Shown here in pieces: positions 14,668 to 16,144 of a stretch of DNA of 16,144 nt. The stretch is taken from the NCBI GenBank assembly GCA_947626725.1, contig CANQTI010000018.1:1-16144 (forward strand). Direction: 5' to 3'. Each line of letters begins with the position of its first letter. Position 1 is the stretch's first letter. A program made the position numbers and the translations under genes. The notes under the pieces were generated by a model. That model made no database searches. It was not told the DNA's origin and was given only the letters and a program-made list of their open reading frames with translations. This DNA is from an uncultured Eisenbergiella sp. (lineage in GTDB: Bacteria; Bacillota; Clostridia; Lachnospirales; Lachnospiraceae).

Positions 14668-15695
14668 TTCCACAGTCCTTCTCTCTCCCAGTTCTTCGCC
14701 TCCACCAGAAGCAGCAGCATCAGATTCTGCCCGTATCCCGTAGGAATCAGGCGCACTTTTTTGTAATATTCCAGATCCTTTGCCACCACCGTCCCGTAGG
14801 ATACCCCCGTCACAACGCCGTCCTCCCCGATATGGGAAAAGGCCAGCTTTGCGCCCTCCTCCAGCGCCGGCGCGCATGCCGCCGGCAGATATCCCTTCCG
14901 GACGCCCTTCATCAGCCCGTAAAGGATGCCGCAGCTTCCGGATACCTCCAGATAAGAGTCCGGATGATCCAGCAGCGTATGCCACAGTCCGTCCTGCAGC
15001 CGAAGAAGCGACCGGGCCTGCTGCTTCCAAGCGCCCTCGATCCATTCCCGCACCCAGCCTTCCGGCAGAAAATCCAACGCCTCCGCGGCAGCGATGGTGA
15101 ACCAGTAGTTTCCCCGGGCCCAGCGGGCCTTCGCGAAGTTGTCCATCCGCTCAAAAGACCAACCGTGATACCACAGGCCGCTGGACCGATCGGAAAGATA
15201 GGCGATATGCAGAAGGAACTGGCGCTGCGCCTCCTGCCTGCAGCGCTCCTCCCCGCAGATAAAGCCCAGCCGTGCCAGGAACAGCACAGCCATGAAAACC
15301 GTATCCGCCCAGAGCTGCTGCCGGTTTTCGCTGTCCATGGTCAGATGGGTAAACCCGCCCAGTTCCGTCCTGGGGAGCTCCTCCAGAAGCCATTTTGCCG
15401 CCTTCCGGCAGTCCTCCAGGTAGTCCGCCCGACCGGTGGCCTCATACAGAAGGAGCAGCGTCAGATAAGGGGCCATAGTGTTGATCGTCTCCCGATGGCC
15501 AATGCCCTTCTGCTTTTCAAACCAGCGCTCCAGCCAGTCCAGAAGCCGCTGTTCTCCGGTCTGTTCATAATATTTCCAGATCCCATAAAGCGCCACGCCC
15601 TGGGACCAGTCCCAGATATCCATATCCAGGAGCTGATTCTGCGCGCCTTCCTTTTCCCGCATGATCTGTCCCAGGATTTTTTCACATTCCTGCAT
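14664..15695 (-). CDS. yteR: GH105 unsaturated uronyl/rhamnogalacturonyl hydrolase (YteR-like)
   Basis: This 343-residue enzyme hydrolyses the 4,5-unsaturated uronic acid left at the non-reducing end by polysaccharide lyases, by hydrating the double bond. The (alpha/alpha)6 family motifs are in order: WDWSQGVALYG (28-38), QLWADTVFMAVLFLARLG (127-144) with Asp131 matching the catalytic Asp of YteR, LWYHGWS (174-180), ARWARGNYWF (190-199), GLWHTLLD (236-243) and PTGYGQNLMLLLL (318-330). Length is close to YteR (373). I take the ATG at 15695, with AAAGGGGGG just upstream, over an upstream TTG in the same frame that has no site. No signal peptide is seen. It is first in the catabolic operon and its stop overlaps the GH78 start. 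Rhamnogalacturonan is the likely source; other GH105 substrates such as ulvan or glucuronate glycans remain possible. Confidence 0.94.
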   Translation of the reverse strand: MQECEKILGQIMREKEGAQNQLLDMDIWDWSQGVALYGIWKYYEQTGEQRLLDWLERWFEKQKGIGHRETINTMAPYLTLLLLYEATGRADYLEDCRKAAKWLLEELPRTELGGFTHLTMDSENRQQLWADTVFMAVLFLARLGFICGEERCRQEAQRQFLLHIAYLSDRSSGLWYHGWSFERMDNFAKARWARGNYWFTIAAAEALDFLPEGWVREWIEGAWKQQARSLLRLQDGLWHTLLDHPDSYLEVSGSCGILYGLMKGVRKGYLPAACAPALEEGAKLAFSHIGEDGVVTGVSYGTVVAKDLEYYKKVRLIPTGYGQNLMLLLLVEAKNWEREGLWK

Positions 15696-15773
15696 ATACG
15701 GCCCCCCTTTTATTCCGGATTCGCCAGGCACTTCGGCCTGACCCGGCGGATCCTGTCTCAAAATATCAATTTT

Positions 15774-15782
15774 ATTGTAACA
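15774..15782 (-). promoter_or_regulatory. Extended -10 promoter of the catabolic operon
   Basis: TGTTACAAT (15782-15774, minus strand) is a good extended -10 (TG-N-TACAAT). The -35 position holds only a poor match (ATTCAT or TATTCA at 17-18 nt). The predicted start is near 15767, about 70 nt before the GH105 ATG. A second -10-like TACTAT lies at 15808-15803. Confidence 0.5.
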
Positions 15783-15838
15783 GGGGGATCGAGGCGATGA
15801 ATATAGTAGACTTCGGCGAAAAATAATAAAAAATCGGC

Positions 15839-15873
15839 AAAAAAAATCTGGCGTAATAAAACTATTACGCCAG
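15839..15873 (-). terminator. Intrinsic terminator of the DUF1858 gene
   Basis: CTGGCGTAATA (15848-15858) and TATTACGCCAG (15863-15873) form a perfect 11-bp stem with a 4-nt loop. On the minus strand it is followed by A and eight U (15846-15839). It starts 47 nt after the DUF1858 stop and isolates that gene from the catabolic operon. Because it contains AAAnTATTA elements like those at the transporter promoter, a second role as an operator cannot be ruled out. Confidence 0.8.
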
Positions 15874-15877
15874 AAAA

Positions 15878-15889
15878 AAAAGTATTATC
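15878..15889. repeat. 12-mer shared with the transporter control region
   Basis: AAAAGTATTATC here is identical to 4287-4298. Related AAAACTATTAC lies 19 bp away at 15859-15869 inside the terminator stem, and AAAGTATTATTA at 4309-4320. A common operator for both operons is possible, although this copy lies about 95 bp upstream of the catabolic -10 box. The A-rich motif also raises the chance of coincidence. Confidence 0.35.
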
Positions 15890-15920
15890 CCAAAACCGGA
15901 TGTCCCAGGCTCACGGCGCA

Positions 15921-16112
15921 TCAAAGCGCATTGAGCTTCTCCATCAGCTCCTCTACGGGAATGCCGTGCACCATCGCGGCCTCCTCCAGGGACTCACCCT
16001 GTGCGGAAGGGCAGCCGAGGCAGTGCATGCCGATCTCCATCAGGACGGGAGCGGCATTGATATCCACCTGCAGCGCTTCTCCGATGGTCATTTCCTTCGT
16101 GAACTTTTCCAT
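15921..16112 (-). CDS. DUF1858 redox-disulfide domain protein
   Basis: This 63-residue cytoplasmic protein is a single DUF1858 domain, the type also described as a hybrid-cluster-protein-associated redox disulfide domain. It starts with a MEKFTKEMTIGEAL segment typical of the family. The signature GMHCLGCPSAQGESLEEAA (28-46) carries the CxxC pair Cys31 and Cys34, and the C-terminal helix has the HGIPVEELMEKLN form. The ATG at 16112 has a perfect AAAGGAGG upstream. It probably acts in thiol/disulfide or redox chemistry in anaerobes; no specific partner is known. Its own terminator (15839-15873) separates it from the sugar operon, and its promoter lies outside the window. Confidence 0.9.
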   Translation of the reverse strand: MEKFTKEMTIGEALQVDINAAPVLMEIGMHCLGCPSAQGESLEEAAMVHGIPVEELMEKLNAL

Positions 16113-16144
16113 TTCGCAAACCTCCTTTTCTATGATCCGGCGGC

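Noticed and set aside
14668..15045. N-terminal extension of the GH78 protein
   Set aside because: The extension lies inside the GH105 gene in another frame and is Gly/Ala/Arg-rich; the ATGA overlap gives a clear start at 14667.
1..16144. CRISPR arrays, tRNA/rRNA genes, insertion sequences, phage attachment sites
   Set aside because: No regularly spaced repeats of CRISPR type, no cloverleaf, and no transposase or integrase frame were seen on either strand.

Overview
The window looks like a moderately GC-rich, anaerobic gut Firmicute, most likely Lachnospiraceae or a close Clostridia relative. The clues are Lpl/Ytc-type oligosaccharide ABC genes with no ATPase gene, a lipoprotein with an Ala/Glu/Thr-rich linker, AAAGGAGG-type ribosome sites, a DUF1858 redox-disulfide protein, and at the left edge the start of what reads as a pyruvate formate-lyase. 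No phage, IS element, CRISPR array, tRNA or rRNA was seen.

Layout from left to right. (1) 1-254: minus-strand start of a probable pflB with a strong sigma-A promoter (TTGACC-17-TATAAT). (2) 255-4044: minus-strand transporter operon, solute-binding lipoprotein -> LplB-type permease -> YtcP/LplC-type permease, with a terminator-like hairpin between lipoprotein and permeases and an intrinsic terminator at the end. (3) 4045-4509: divergent control region with phased direct repeats. (4) 4510-6645: plus-strand membrane-anchored AraC-family regulator (YtdP/YesS type), starting at GTG. (5) 6645-6703: one very stable hairpin serving as terminator for converging transcripts. (6) 6710-15695: minus-strand catabolic operon in the order GH105 unsaturated uronyl hydrolase -> GH78 alpha-L-rhamnosidase -> SufS-type cysteine desulfurase with an extra N-terminal domain -> a fusion of SufE with a FucI/AraA-like sugar isomerase -> a toroid lyase-like protein. 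(7) 15839-16112: minus-strand DUF1858 protein with its own terminator.

How they fit: the regulator probably senses an oligosaccharide or its import and drives the transporter genes. The lipoprotein and two permeases import rhamnose- and uronate-containing oligosaccharides, probably with a shared MsmX-like ATPase encoded elsewhere. The enzymes have no visible signal peptide, so final breakdown is probably cytoplasmic: lyase-like protein, then GH105 removing the unsaturated uronic acid, then GH78 releasing L-rhamnose. This resembles the B. subtilis rhamnogalacturonan (yte/ytc/yes) loci. Rhamnogalacturonan I fragments are the first guess; other Rha-uronate glycans are possible.

The unexpected part is 8377-11947. 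A SufS/SufE sulfur-transfer pair lies inside the sugar operon, with SufE joined in frame through a charged linker to a cysteine-rich sugar-isomerase-like protein. I know of no standard role for sulfur mobilisation in rhamnose or uronate catabolism, so this is the best candidate for an undescribed system here.
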